Under the pieces are notes generated by a model. The model saw nothing but the letters and a program-made list of their open reading frames with translations. It was not told where the DNA came from and searched no databases. Positions 1-9,800 of a DNA stretch of 64,000 bases are shown in pieces. Positions within the stretch are counted from its first letter, which is position 1. The number at the start of each line of letters is the position of its first letter. Source of the DNA: Marilutibacter spongiae (lineage in GTDB: Bacteria > Pseudomonadota > Gammaproteobacteria > Xanthomonadales > Xanthomonadaceae); assembly GCF_014145325.1 (NCBI RefSeq), contig NZ_JACHTF010000018.1, forward strand, positions 28,747 through 92,746. The letters run 5' to 3'. Position numbers and translations under genes: made by a program.

Positions 1-151
1 CATGCGCCAGGCCGAGCGACACGGCATCGAACTGCCGATCTCGCAGGCGGTGCAGTCGGTGCTGCATGGCGACATCACGCCGGAAGAGGGCCTTCGCCTG
101 CTGATGTCGCGCGAACAGAAGCCCGAGTACCCGCACGGTCTCTTCGACTGA
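1..151 (+). CDS. gpsA: Glycerol-3-phosphate dehydrogenase, C-terminal end (partial)
   Basis: These are the last 49 codons plus stop of a gene that begins before the window; the frame runs from base 2. The visible text ([11 protein letters not shown], then [17 protein letters not shown]) matches the helical C-terminus of NAD(P)-dependent glycerol-3-phosphate dehydrogenase. That cytosolic enzyme reduces dihydroxyacetone phosphate to sn-glycerol-3-phosphate for phospholipid synthesis. The Rossmann fold and catalytic lysine lie outside the window, so the call rests on the tail alone. From memory, gpsA close to hemF is a normal order in Xanthomonadaceae, which supports it. A strong intrinsic terminator follows the stop codon. 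Confidence 0.8.
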   Translation, partial: MRQAERHGIELPISQAVQSVLHGDITPEEGLRLLMSREQKPEYPHGLFD

Positions 152-173
152 GGCCGTCTTTGGCTGGACATGG

Positions 174-203
174 AACGGGCGCCTCGAGGGCGCCCGTTTT
201 TTT
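174..203 (+). terminator. Intrinsic terminator of gpsA
   Basis: CGGGCGCC at 176-183 pairs perfectly with GGCGCCCG at 189-196 around a 5-nt loop, extended by AA/TT, and is followed by seven T residues (197-203). It lies 25 bases after the gpsA stop. This is the only hairpin in the window with a textbook T-tract. Confidence 0.9.
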
Positions 204-273
204 GCATGTTCGCATGGCGCGGCTCGTCCCGCGCGATGTGTCGGTCCGGTGCCGCCAGCCCGTCGCGCGGACG

Positions 274-420
274 CAGCCTCGTAGGGTGGGTAGAGCCGAA
301 GGCGAAACCCACCGTCGCGAAGCTGCACGCACGACGCGCGATGGGTTTTGCTTCGCGCGACCCATCCTGCGAGGGGCATGGGATCGCGAGCCAACCGCAA
401 AGGCGACTCGCCCCGTAGCC
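274..420. repeat. 147-bp direct repeat, copy 1
   Basis: Bases 274-420 are identical to 507-653, an offset of 233 bp. The unit contains GGTGGGT and ACCCACC as an inverted pair around AGAGCCGAAGGCGAA, and a second inverted pair GATGGGT/ACCCATC. Homology continues imperfectly for about 25 bp past the exact repeat. Short GGGTGGGT...ACCCACC units are common intergenic repeats in Xanthomonadaceae and related groups (recalled). No reading frame here looks like a gene. Confidence 0.9.
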
Positions 421-466
421 CGGCTACGCGAAGCGCACCCACCGAGAGTTGGAAAGCAAGAGCTGG

Positions 467-486
467 ATCCCAGCGTTCGCTGGGAT
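467..486. repeat. Short perfect palindrome between the direct repeats
   Basis: ATCCCAGCG (467-475) pairs with CGCTGGGAT (478-486) around TT. The wider sequence, ctGGATCCCAGCGTTCGCTGGGATGacg, resembles the widespread short hairpin elements of the form GGATNCCCGC...GCGGGNATGACG found between genes in many proteobacteria. It lies inside the 86-bp spacer between the two repeat copies. Confidence 0.7.
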
Positions 487-506
487 GACGGCGCAGGATT
501 GGTACC

Positions 507-653
507 CAGCCTCGTAGGGTGGGTAGAGCCGAAGGCGAAACCCACCGTCGCGAAGCTGCACGCACGACGCGCGATGGGTTTTGCTTCGCGCGACCCATCC
601 TGCGAGGGGCATGGGATCGCGAGCCAACCGCAAAGGCGACTCGCCCCGTAGCC
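507..653. repeat. 147-bp direct repeat, copy 2
   Basis: This is an exact copy of 274-420 in the same orientation. The flanks differ, although both copies run into a related GTAGCC(C)GGCTA...GCGAAG...GCACCC motif. Such pairs are prone to slippage and recombination, so copy number may differ between strains. Confidence 0.9.
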
Positions 654-834
654 GGCTAAGCGAAGGGCACCCGGGGCCCCAGCGTGAGGGGCGCCTACCG
701 TGCAACAAGCCAAGCGCCCTGCGCCCAGCCCTGTGCCGACCCGGTGCCCCGGGCGACCGTGCGCCATGCTTGCCTCAGCGGGAGAACCGCCGTTTCCTGC
801 GTGGCGTGGCGTGGCCCGTCCCGCGCGCGATGCC
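654..834. other. Non-coding remainder between the repeats and hemF
   Basis: I see no supportable gene, RNA or terminator here. It begins with the degenerate end of repeat copy 2 and runs to the hemF stop codon, which is read on the opposite strand. Confidence 0.5.
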
Positions 835-1761
<927 letters not shown>

Positions 1762-1908
1762 CGAAGCGCCGGCGATGCGGTCTTGATCGGCGTCAATCCA
1801 CGACCGCGCGGGATACTGCACGACTTCGGGGCAGGCCGTGTTTCGCGCTACTGTAGGCGTGCCCGTCGCAGTGGACGCAGGCGCCCTACGCCACATAAGG
1901 ACATGGAC

Positions 1909-2154
1909 ATGAGCACGCCCCCCAGCCACCTTGAAATCGCCCTGGCCTCGATCCGCGTGTTCGCCGACGATGGCCAGCTCGACGTCGCCGAGCTCGAGGG
2001 TCTGCTCGACCTCGCCCTGCGCGATCGCCTGGTCGATGCGGACGAGCGCCGCGTGCTGGCGAACGTCTTCGCCCAGGCCGAGAAGGGCGCAGTGTCGCCG
2101 GCGCTGGCCACGCGGATCGCCGAGGCCCGGCGCAAACACGCCATCCCGGCCTGA
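1909..2154 (+). CDS. Small conserved hypothetical, TerB-like helical protein
   Basis: The 81-residue product starts at the second of two nearby ATGs, because AAGGA at about 1897-1901 is then spaced seven bases away; the ATG at 1903 would sit almost on top of it. The text reads FADDGQLDVAELEGLLDLAL, then VDADERRVLANVF. This is the pattern of paired helices with short acidic turns seen in TerB-like or EF-hand-like small proteins. I infer an all-helical cytosolic fold but no function. A similar D..LD..E...L pattern opens the phospholipase D family protein at 12158. The gene lies just upstream of the PspA operon promoter and need not belong to it. Confidence 0.65.
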   Translation: MSTPPSHLEIALASIRVFADDGQLDVAELEGLLDLALRDRLVDADERRVLANVFAQAEKGAVSPALATRIAEARRKHAIPA

Positions 2155-2229
2155 TCGCCCCCTCCCTGTCGCCCTGCCGTCCCAACGCGCCGCACGCGCT
2201 CGCAGCGTGGGGGAGGCGCAATTCCGCGC

Positions 2230-2285
2230 TTACATGTAACGTTCCCCGAAAGTCACATGTGATGTATTGACACTGTCACATGTGA
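2230..2285. promoter_or_regulatory. Three phased palindromic operator boxes
   Basis: TTACATGTAA lies at 2230-2239, TCACATGTGA at 2253-2262 and TCACATGTGA at 2276-2285. Each is a perfect 10-bp palindrome around ACATGT, and the spacing is exactly 23 bp from box to box. Boxes 2 and 3 share 13 bp (GTCACATGTGATG). Box 3 lies between the -35 and -10 elements of the downstream promoter and box 2 just upstream of the -35. This suits repression by a dimeric regulator, with cooperative binding along one stretch. I noticed no other copy in the window. Confidence 0.8.
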
Positions 2286-2295
2286 TGCGTATGGT
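2267..2295 (+). promoter_or_regulatory. Sigma-70 promoter of the PspA/flotillin/ATPase operon
   Basis: A perfect -35 (TTGACA, 2267-2272) and a good -10 (TATGGT, 2290-2295) are separated by exactly 17 bp. The predicted start of transcription is at about 2302-2303, on the ATG of the first gene, so the mRNA may be leaderless. The palindromic boxes overlap the promoter, so an otherwise strong promoter is probably held off. Confidence 0.8.
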
Positions 2296-2302
2296 CGATC
2301 CC

Positions 2303-2917
2303 ATGGAACGAAAAACCTCCGCTTACTACCAGCGACGGCACCGCGAGCGACTGCGCGAGATGGGGCTGGTGAAGAAGGAGCTTTGGATCCTGCCCGAGTT
2401 CGCCGAAGAGCTTGCGGCAGTGGAACGACGCATGCGCCAGCCCCGTGGCTCGGTGCCTACCCAGAAGGAGATTGGTATGAACGAGCCCAAGGTCTGGACT
2501 GCCGCCGCGCTGCACGAGGCGCTGGCGGCCACCGACGCGGTGCGCACCGGCGCGGTATCGGTGGAGCTGCTGGACGGCGCCGAGCCGAGCCTGCATGTGG
2601 TCATGCACGACTACGGCGACCTGCCGGTTTTCCTGGCGGTGGTCGGCGAGCAGATCATCGTCGAGGCGCTGATGTGGCCGGTATCGCAGGTCAAGGACGC
2701 GGTGGCCTTCAACGAAGAAGTGCTTCGCACCCACAAACTGTTCCCGCTGTCGACGATCGGCATCGAGGTGATCGACGGCGACCCGGTCTACATCATGTTC
2801 GGCGCGCTCGACGCGAGTTCCTCGCTGTCCAACGTGGTGTTCGAGATCGACACCCTGGCCGACAACGTCATTTCGGTCACCGAAGCCTTCGAATCCCGCC
2901 TGCGCGACGCGGCCTGA
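2303..2917 (+). CDS. Ribbon-helix-helix/DUF2170 fusion (YjfI family)
   Basis: The 204-residue protein has two parts. Residues 1-60 (YYQRRHRERLREMGL, then KKELWILPEFAEEL) read as a basic helix, a short strand and a helix, like the start of ribbon-helix-helix DNA-binding proteins. From MNEPKVWTAAALHEAL onward the text fits DUF2170, the family of E. coli YjfI, which is encoded next to a PspA paralogue (YjfJ). E. coli YjfI is only about 130 residues, so the N-terminal part is extra. I infer that this protein may bind the ACATGT palindromes before it and regulate its own operon. Start: the ATG at 2303 coincides with the predicted transcript start; earlier in-frame starts fall inside the promoter. 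Confidence 0.75.
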   Translation: MERKTSAYYQRRHRERLREMGLVKKELWILPEFAEELAAVERRMRQPRGSVPTQKEIGMNEPKVWTAAALHEALAATDAVRTGAVSVELLDGAEPSLHVVMHDYGDLPVFLAVVGEQIIVEALMWPVSQVKDAVAFNEEVLRTHKLFPLSTIGIEVIDGDPVYIMFGALDASSSLSNVVFEIDTLADNVISVTEAFESRLRDAA

Positions 2918-2953
2918 GCCGCCGCCGTCCACGCATAGCCACGGAGAGACACC

Positions 2954-3646
2954 ATGAATATCTGGAGCAAGTTGCTGACCGCGCTGCGCGGCGGGGCCAA
3001 CGAGGTCGGCGAGTCGATCGTCGACGGACAGGCGCTGCGCATCCTCGACCAGGAAATCCGCGACTCCGACGCCGAACTGCGGCGATCCAAGGAAGCCCTC
3101 GCCGGGATCATGGCCAGGCTCAAGCTGTCCGAGGCCAGCCTGGCGAAGTCGAACGACAAGATCGCCGAGTACGAGGCCTACGCGATCAAGGCGCTTGAGT
3201 CCGGCGACGAAGCGCTGGCCCGCGAGGTCGCCGGCAAGATCGCGGTGCTCGAGGGCACCCGCGATGCCGAACGGGATCAAGTGGCGCAGTTCAGCGCCAG
3301 CGTCGCCGACCTGCGCAAGGCCATCACCCAGGCCGAAAGCAACATCCGCCGGCTCAAGCAGCAGGTCGACACGGTCAAGGCCACCGAAAGCGTGCAGCGT
3401 GCGCAGGCCACCGTCGCGCACCGCTACAGCGGCTCGCAGTCCAAGCTGCAGACCGCGGTCGATTCGCTCGAGCGGATCAAGCTCAAGCAGGCCGAGCGGG
3501 GCGCGCGCATGGAGGCGGCGGCGGAACTGGCGCGCGACGAAGGCCAGGACGGCGTGGACGTGAAGCTGAAGGAAGCCGGCATCATCGCCGACGACGCCAG
3601 CGCGGAGTCGGTGCTCGACCGGCTGAAGAAGCAGGCGGGCAGCTGA
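2954..3646 (+). CDS. pspA: PspA/IM30 family membrane-stress protein
   Basis: The 230-residue protein is nearly all helical coiled coil, the length and layout of the PspA/IM30 (ESCRT-III-like) superfamily. It opens with a short amphipathic helix (MNIWSKLLTALRGG) of the kind used for membrane binding. Long heptad-rich helices follow (about 25-190), and a short tail ends in ESVLDRLKKQ. In this family the protein polymerises on damaged inner membrane and limits proton leakage. It sits 36 bp after the DUF2170 gene with a GGAGAG ribosome site. The YjfI-YjfJ pairing of E. coli suggests the YjfJ branch rather than the classical pspABC branch; no pspB, pspC or pspF is present. Confidence 0.92.
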   Translation: MNIWSKLLTALRGGANEVGESIVDGQALRILDQEIRDSDAELRRSKEALAGIMARLKLSEASLAKSNDKIAEYEAYAIKALESGDEALAREVAGKIAVLEGTRDAERDQVAQFSASVADLRKAITQAESNIRRLKQQVDTVKATESVQRAQATVAHRYSGSQSKLQTAVDSLERIKLKQAERGARMEAAAELARDEGQDGVDVKLKEAGIIADDASAESVLDRLKKQAGS

Positions 3647-3790
3647 TCCCCGCGCCGGCGCCCCGACGGGGTCGCCGCGCGAACGCAAGTGGCGGCACGG
3701 ATTCCGCCATCAAGCCCGGGCACGGATGCCCGGCGACCCGACGGCGCGATCGCCCCGGGTTCCACCGCAGAGGCGGCAGGGGAGGGGCCG

Positions 3791-4441
3791 ATGGACGTAT
3801 TCCTGCAGATGGTTGTGTCGTATCCGACCGTGGTCTACACGGTACTGCTGGCGGTATGCCTGCTGTACTGGCTGGTCGCGATGCTGGGGCTGGTCGACCT
3901 GGAGCTGTTCGACGGCTGGCTGGAGACCGATGCCAGCGACGCCGTGGAAGCGGTCGACGGCGGTGGCGTGGCGGGCATCCTTTCGAAGTTCGGCCTGGCC
4001 GGCCTGCCGCTGATGATCGTGCTGACCGTGCTGGTCATGACCGCCTGGATCGCGAGCTACTTCGCCGACTACCTGCTGCTGCGGCACCTGCCCGGCGGGC
4101 TGGTGCGCTTCGTGCTCGGCACCGGCGTCGTCGTCGGCAGCTTCGTCGCCGCGGTGCCGGTCGCCGGCCTGCTCCTGCGCCCCGTGCGCCTGGTCTACGA
4201 CAAGCTGCGCCCCGAGCCCCCGCGTTCGCTGCTGGGCATGGTCGGCACGGTTCGCAGTCCGCGCGTGGATGCCCTGCAGGGCATCGCGGCGGTGGAGGAT
4301 GGCGGCGCCGGGCTGGTCCTGCAGGTCCGGAACGAATCGGCCGCGGGCTTCGCGCGCGGCGATCGCGTGGTGCTGATCGAATACCTGGAAGCGCAGAACG
4401 CCTACCGGGTGATCGGCGAGGACGAATTCAGGGGGCCTTGA
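3791..4441 (+). CDS. YqiJ-like inner-membrane OB-fold protein
   Basis: The 216-residue product has two or three membrane segments (about 10-32, 73-95 and 105-128) and a soluble C-terminal domain (about 145-214). That domain (LLGMVGTVRSPRV, then GDRVVLIEY) reads like the NfeD/YqiJ OB-fold. YqiJ is the partner of the flotillin YqiK in E. coli, and the YqiK homologue here lies two genes downstream. NfeD-type proteins are thought to act with SPFH proteins in membrane microdomains. The ATG at 3791 follows a GGGGAGG ribosome site; an earlier in-frame ATG would add a low-complexity stretch. Confidence 0.85.
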   Translation: MDVFLQMVVSYPTVVYTVLLAVCLLYWLVAMLGLVDLELFDGWLETDASDAVEAVDGGGVAGILSKFGLAGLPLMIVLTVLVMTAWIASYFADYLLLRHLPGGLVRFVLGTGVVVGSFVAAVPVAGLLLRPVRLVYDKLRPEPPRSLLGMVGTVRSPRVDALQGIAAVEDGGAGLVLQVRNESAAGFARGDRVVLIEYLEAQNAYRVIGEDEFRGP

Positions 4442-4474
4442 GCGTCCCGCTGGCAACGACATGGAGAACACGAA

Positions 4475-4633
4475 ATGCCGATCCACATGATCATCACGCT
4501 GGCATATGCCGGGGTCGTATTCGGCGTCCTCGGCTACGGACTCTGGCTGGCCACGCGCCTGGTGGACGCGCAGCGCCGCACGGCCGATGCGCTGGTCGCC
4601 ATCGCGGCACGCCTGGACGCACGCGGCACCTGA
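4475..4633 (+). CDS. 52-residue single-pass membrane peptide
   Basis: A small frame lies between the yqiJ-like and yqiK genes: GGAG at 4463-4466, then ATG at 4475, ending in TGA at 4633. The peptide has one membrane segment (IITLAYAGVVFGVLGYGLWLA, about 6-26) and then an amphipathic, arginine- and alanine-rich helix (RLVDAQRRTADALVAIAARL) facing the cytosol or periplasm. I do not recognise a family. The ribosome site, position inside the operon and clear membrane segment support a real gene. Its size suggests an accessory subunit of the PspA or flotillin assembly, which is inference. Confidence 0.7.
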   Translation: MPIHMIITLAYAGVVFGVLGYGLWLATRLVDAQRRTADALVAIAARLDARGT

Positions 4634-4715
4634 TCCAGCGCCAGGATCCTGGACACACACGGGCCCGGCCGACCTCGCGCCGCGGTCCCACCCACGCAGA
4701 AAGGGAGATGGGGTA

Positions 4716-6713
4716 ATGACACTCGAGATGGAACAGGTACTGCCCGTGCTGGTGATCATCGGCACCGTGGTGGCGATGCTGCTGGGCCTGGTCGGCCTGG
4801 TCAAGGCGTTCTACGTCAAGGTGCCGCAGGGCACCGCGCTGATCGTCAACGACCTGTCGGCCACGCCGAAGGTGCACTTCACCGGCGCCATGGTGCTGCC
4901 GGTGATCTACAAGCAGGAGTTCATGAAGATCTCCCTGATCACGCTGGAAGTCGACCGGCGCGGCAAGGACGGGCTGATCTGCCATGACAACATGCGCGCC
5001 GACATCACCGTCGCCTTCTACCTGCGCGTCAACGAGACCCAGCAGGACGTGCTGAAGGTCGCCAAGGCAATCGGCGTGGACCGCGCCTCCGACCGCGCCG
5101 CGGTGAACGAGCTTTTCAACGCCAAGTTCTCCGAGGCCCTGAAGACCGTCGGCAAGAAGATCGAGTTCGTGAACCTGTTCGAGAACCGGCAGGAGTTCCG
5201 CGACCGCATCATCGAGGTGATCGGCAACGACCTCAACGGCTACGTGCTCGAGGACGTGGCGATCGACTACCTGGAGCAGACCCCCAAGGGCTCGCTCGAT
5301 CCGAGCAACATCCTCGACGCCGAGGGCATCCGCAAGATCACCGAGCTGACGGCCCGCCAGAACGTCATCACCAACGAGCTTTCGCGCAACGAAGAGCTGG
5401 CGATCACCAAGAAGAACGTCGAGACGCGCGAGGCCATGCTGGCGCTGGAGCGCCAGCAGGCCGATGCCGAGGCGCGCCAGAAGCGCGAGATCGAGACCAT
5501 CAAGGCGCGCGAGGAAGCCGAGACCCTGAAGGTGCAGGAAGAAGAGCGCCTGAAGGCCGAGCAGGCCCGCATCGCCGTGCAGGAACAGCTCGACATCCGC
5601 GACGAGAACCGCCTGCGCGAGGTCGAGGTGGCCCAGCAGAACCGCCAGCGCGCGGTCGTGATCGAGGTCGAGAAGGTCACCCGCGCCAAGGAGCTCGAGA
5701 TCGTCTCGCGCGAACGCGAGGTCGAGCTGCAGCGGATCGAGAAGGAAAAGGCCCTGGAGGAACAGCGCAAGGAGATCGCCAACGTCATCCGCGAGCGCGT
5801 CGCCGTCGAGAAGACCGTCGCCCAGGAAGAAGAGCGGATCAAGGAAGTGCGCGAAGTCTCCGAGGCCGACCGTCAGAAGCAGGTGGTCATCCTCGAAGCG
5901 CAGGCGCGCGCCGAGCAGGACCTGGTGCGCCAGGTCAAGCAGGCCGAGGCCGACGAGACCGCGTCCCGACACAAGGCGGTCGAGGTCACGGTGCTGGCCC
6001 AGGCCGAGCTGGAGGCCGCGGCCAAGCAGTCCGAGGCCAAGAAGAAGATGGCCGAGGGCATCGAGGCCGAGCGCGCGGCGCCCGGCCTGGCCGACGCACG
6101 AGTCCGGGAAGTCACCGCAGCGGCCCTGGAGAAGGAGGGCCTGGCCGAAGCCAAGGTCATCGCCGAGAAGCTGACCGCCGAGGCGCGTGGCGACCGCGAG
6201 AAGGGCCTGACCGAGGCCAAGGTGCTGGAGGAGAAGCTGGGTGCGCAGGCGCGCGGCGAGCAGTCGCTGGGCGAAGCCAAGGCCAAGGCGACCCGCGACG
6301 TGGGCCTGTCGGAAGCCGAAGTGCTGTTGACCAAGCTCAAGTCCGAGGCCGAGGGCCTGGAAGAGAAGTTCGCTTCGCTGGACGCCCTGTCGGACAACGC
6401 GCGCGGCCACGAAGAGTTCCGCATGCAGCTGGAGAAGAACTTCGAGCAGGCCATCGCAGGCATCGAGGCCAACAAGGACATCGCCCGCGAACAGGCCGAC
6501 GTCCTGGCCACGGCGCTGGGCAAGGCCAACATCGACATCGTCGGCGGCGAGGGCGAGTTCTTCAACTCCTTCGCCAAGGCACTGTCGGTCGGCAAGGCGA
6601 TCGAGGGCGTGGCGGGCAAGAGCCCCATCGTGCAGGACGTGCTCGAGCGCCTCATGTCCCGCGGCAAGGGCGAGGGCCCGGCCGCGAAGGACGAGCGTCC
6701 GCTCGATTCGTGA
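4716..6713 (+). CDS. yqiK: YqiK-type flotillin (SPFH/Band 7 protein)
   Basis: The 665-residue protein has one N-terminal membrane anchor (about 8-30). An SPFH/Band 7 domain follows (about 35-215; KVPQGTALIVNDL and ITVAFYLRVNETQQDV), then a very long charged coiled coil (about 220-560). The C-terminus is Ala/Gly-richer, as in flotillins. YqiK proteins form large oligomers that scaffold inner-membrane microdomains. The start at 4716 follows AAGGGAGATGGGG. A GC-rich hairpin without a T-tract lies between this gene and the next one. Confidence 0.92.
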   Translation: MTLEMEQVLPVLVIIGTVVAMLLGLVGLVKAFYVKVPQGTALIVNDLSATPKVHFTGAMVLPVIYKQEFMKISLITLEVDRRGKDGLICHDNMRADITVAFYLRVNETQQDVLKVAKAIGVDRASDRAAVNELFNAKFSEALKTVGKKIEFVNLFENRQEFRDRIIEVIGNDLNGYVLEDVAIDYLEQTPKGSLDPSNILDAEGIRKITELTARQNVITNELSRNEELAITKKNVETREAMLALERQQADAEARQKREIETIKAREEAETLKVQEEERLKAEQARIAVQEQLDIRDENRLREVEVAQQNRQRAVVIEVEKVTRAKELEIVSREREVELQRIEKEKALEEQRKEIANVIRERVAVEKTVAQEEERIKEVREVSEADRQKQVVILEAQARAEQDLVRQVKQAEADETASRHKAVEVTVLAQAELEAAAKQSEAKKKMAEGIEAERAAPGLADARVREVTAAALEKEGLAEAKVIAEKLTAEARGDREKGLTEAKVLEEKLGAQARGEQSLGEAKAKATRDVGLSEAEVLLTKLKSEAEGLEEKFASLDALSDNARGHEEFRMQLEKNFEQAIAGIEANKDIAREQADVLATALGKANIDIVGGEGEFFNSFAKALSVGKAIEGVAGKSPIVQDVLERLMSRGKGEGPAAKDERPLDS

Positions 6714-6722
6714 TCGCGCCGA

Positions 6723-6750
6723 CCCGGCCGCGGCGAGGGCCGCGGCCGGG
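6723..6750 (+). other. GC-rich hairpin inside the operon
   Basis: CCCGGCCGCGGC (6723-6734) pairs perfectly with GCCGCGGCCGGG (6739-6750) around GAGG. No T-tract follows. A second weaker stem (CCGGGCG/CGCCCGG) lies at about 6783-6803. Such structures in the 143-bp spacer could attenuate readthrough or protect the upstream mRNA, lowering ATPase output relative to PspA and flotillin. Confidence 0.55.
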
Positions 6751-6856
6751 ACACGTGGACTGACGCGGCCCACCCGGCGGATGCCGGGCGGTGGTCGCCC
6801 GGGCGACGGCATCGTCGCCAGTACAGCCCCCGGTCGGGGGGACAGGAAGGAGCAAC

Positions 6857-9800
6857 ATGGCCGAGCAGGGTACGGGTTCCCGCGCCGATGACGGAATGGT
6901 CGAGGAGGGGCGTGGGGTCGTCGACCGCGCCGTCGCCGAAGGCGGCGCCTACGAGGTGCTGCACAAGCGCCTGGCGGACCAGGGCCAGCGCCTGCGCGGC
7001 CTCGCCGATGCGCTCAACGCGCGACGCCTGGAGACCTTCGGCAGCAGCCGCATGGCCCTGCTGGGGCGATTGCGCGTGCGTACCGAGAACAACTGCGTGG
7101 CCCGCGACCTCGTCCAGGTCGGCAGCCGCTTCCTGTTCGGCTACAACGTCTTCCTCGGACTGAAGAAGGAAACCCGGGTCGAGGACGTGTTCTCGCTCTA
7201 CCAACTGGTCGAGTCGGGCGACGGCTTCGACGTCACCCCGGTGTCGCACGCCGAGAGCTTCCTTGGCGAGGAGTCCTTCGTCCAGGACTTCCGCGAGCTC
7301 TACGCCTACTACAAGGACACCCGCCTGGTGCAGCTGGCACTGCGCGACGGCAAGCTGCTGGCCGCGTTCCAGATCGGCGAGCGCCTGGACGACCTGCGCG
7401 TATTCCGCTGGTCGGTCGCCGACGAAGGGCGCGAGGTCCGCTACATCGACAACCGGGGCGAACGCGACATCGCCCTGCCGGCGCCCTACGATTTCGAGTG
7501 GACCGAGGCCACCCGCGAGATGGCGGTGAACGGCCGGCATCCGCACCTGAACATCCTCGACACGGTGTTCGTGGAAACCCTCGGCGGCGACCTCACGATC
7601 AAGGTCGAGGACAACACCGAGGACGGCGAGGGCATCTACCGCGAACCGGTGGAGGACAAGACCCAGTCGCTGGACGACGCCCGCGTCGCGTTCGCGCGAC
7701 TGGGCACGCTGGTGCTGCTCAAGGTCCTGCCCTACCGGGAAACCGACTGGCGATACCTCGTCTACAACACGCTGACCCGGCAGGTGCGGCGCATCGACGA
7801 GATCGGCCAGGCCTGCATCCAGCTGCCCGAGGACCACGGCATCGTCTTCCCGGGCGGCTACTACCTGCAGAACGGCGAATACAAGGCCTTCGAGCAGGAC
7901 ATGCGCGGCATGCGCTTCAGCCGCTCGGTGCGCTCGCCCAACGGCGAGGACGTGCTGTACGTCTTCTACGAGCCCGTCGCCGGCCGCACCGCGCTGTTCA
8001 CCTACAACATGATCGAGCGCCGCCTGCAGCCGCCGATGTCGGGCCATGGCATGGCGCGCCTGGACGATGGCCGCATGGTCATCTTCAGTTCGGAAAGCGA
8101 CGCGCCGACCCGCGTGCATCCGATGCAGGTGTGGGAAACGCCGTTCAGCAGCGACGAGTTCGCCGCACGGCAGCCCGTCGGCGAGGGCTTCATGGGGCGC
8201 ATCGGCAATGCCGAACTGGTGCGCGGCATCTCCGACCTGTTCGGCCTGGTACGCGCGATCGGCGCCGAGGAGGTCTCCGCACAGCGCTACGAACAGCTTG
8301 CGCAGGACACCCGGCGCCTGTTCGACCTCCATCACTGGATCGCCGACCCGGAGGGCGGCGCGCTCGCACCACTGTTGCACGAGATCGTCGCCACCAGCGA
8401 GTCGGTGATCGACGAATACGAGAAGGTCGAGGGCATCCGCCGGCAGTCCCGCGAAGCCATGGCGGACGCCGCCGCCCGGCAGAAAGCGCTCATGGGCCGC
8501 CTGCTCTCCGGGGACTGGGACAGCGTCCAGCCCTACGTGGAGGCGCTGGGTGCGCTCTCGCGCCACCGCGGCCACCTGCTCGGCCTGCGCGAGCAGCGCT
8601 ACGTCGATGTGGACGCGCTCGATGCGATGGAAGCCGAGGTGCAGGCCGCGCAGGCGCGCATCGGCGAGGCGACCGGGACCTTCCTGGCCAGCGACCGCGC
8701 CCTGCAGCCCTTCGCCGACCGCCTGGACGCGCTCGATCGCGACGCGCAGGCGGCCGAAAGCGTCCGCGCGCTGTCCGGCGCCCTGGAGGCCATGCAGGCG
8801 ATGTCCAGCGACCTGGACACGCTGTCGGAGCTGATGGCGAGCCTGAAGGTCGAGGACGCCACCCAGCGCACGCGCATCGTCGAGTCCATCTCCGGGGTCT
8901 ATGCGCGCCTGAACCAGGCCAAGGCGCGGGCCGACCAGCGGCGCAAGGCACTGGGCGCGAACGAATCCATGGCGCAGTTCGGCGCGCAGTTCAGCCTCTT
9001 CAGCCAGAGCATCGCCAGTGCCCTGTCGCTGGCCCAGGACCCGGAGCGCTGCGACGAACAGCTGTCGCGCCTGATGGTCCAGCTCGAGGAGCTCGAAAGC
9101 CAGTTCGGCGAGCACGAACAGTTCCTGGCCGACATCCTGGCCAAGCGCGAGGAAATGCTCGAGACCTTCGAGGCGCACAAGCAGGCCCTGCTCGACGACC
9201 GCCAGCGCAAGGCGCAGGCGGTGGCGGATGCCGCGCTGCGGATCCTCGACGGCCTCCCGCGCCGCACCGACCGCCTCGCGGAGGCCGACGCACTGCATGC
9301 CTTCTTCGCCGGCGACCCCTTGATCCTGAAGCTGAGCGAGCTCGTCGAGCGCCTGCGCAACCTGCGCGACAACGTCCGCGCCGACGACGTCGAGGCGCGC
9401 CTGAAGGGCGTGCGCGACCAGGCGGTGCGCGGCCTGCGCGACCGCAGCGAACTGTTCGAGGCCGGTGGCGACGTCATCAAGCTCGGGCCGCGCCACCGAT
9501 TCAGCGTCAACACCCAGCCGCTGGATTTGACCGTGATGCCGCGCGGGGACGGCCTGTCCCTGCACCTCACCGGCACCGACTACTTCGAGCCCCTCCACGA
9601 CGCCACCCTGGACGACTCGCGCACGTACTGGCAGCTCTCGCTGGACTCGGAGTCCAGCCAGCTCTATCGCGGCGAATACCTCGCCGGCCTGGTCCTGGAC
9701 GCGGCCCGCGCAGGGCGGGAGGGCCTGGACCTGGACCTGCTGGCCCAGGACGCGGCGAAGGCGGGCGCGCTCGACAGGCGCATCCGCGACTTCGCCGCCC

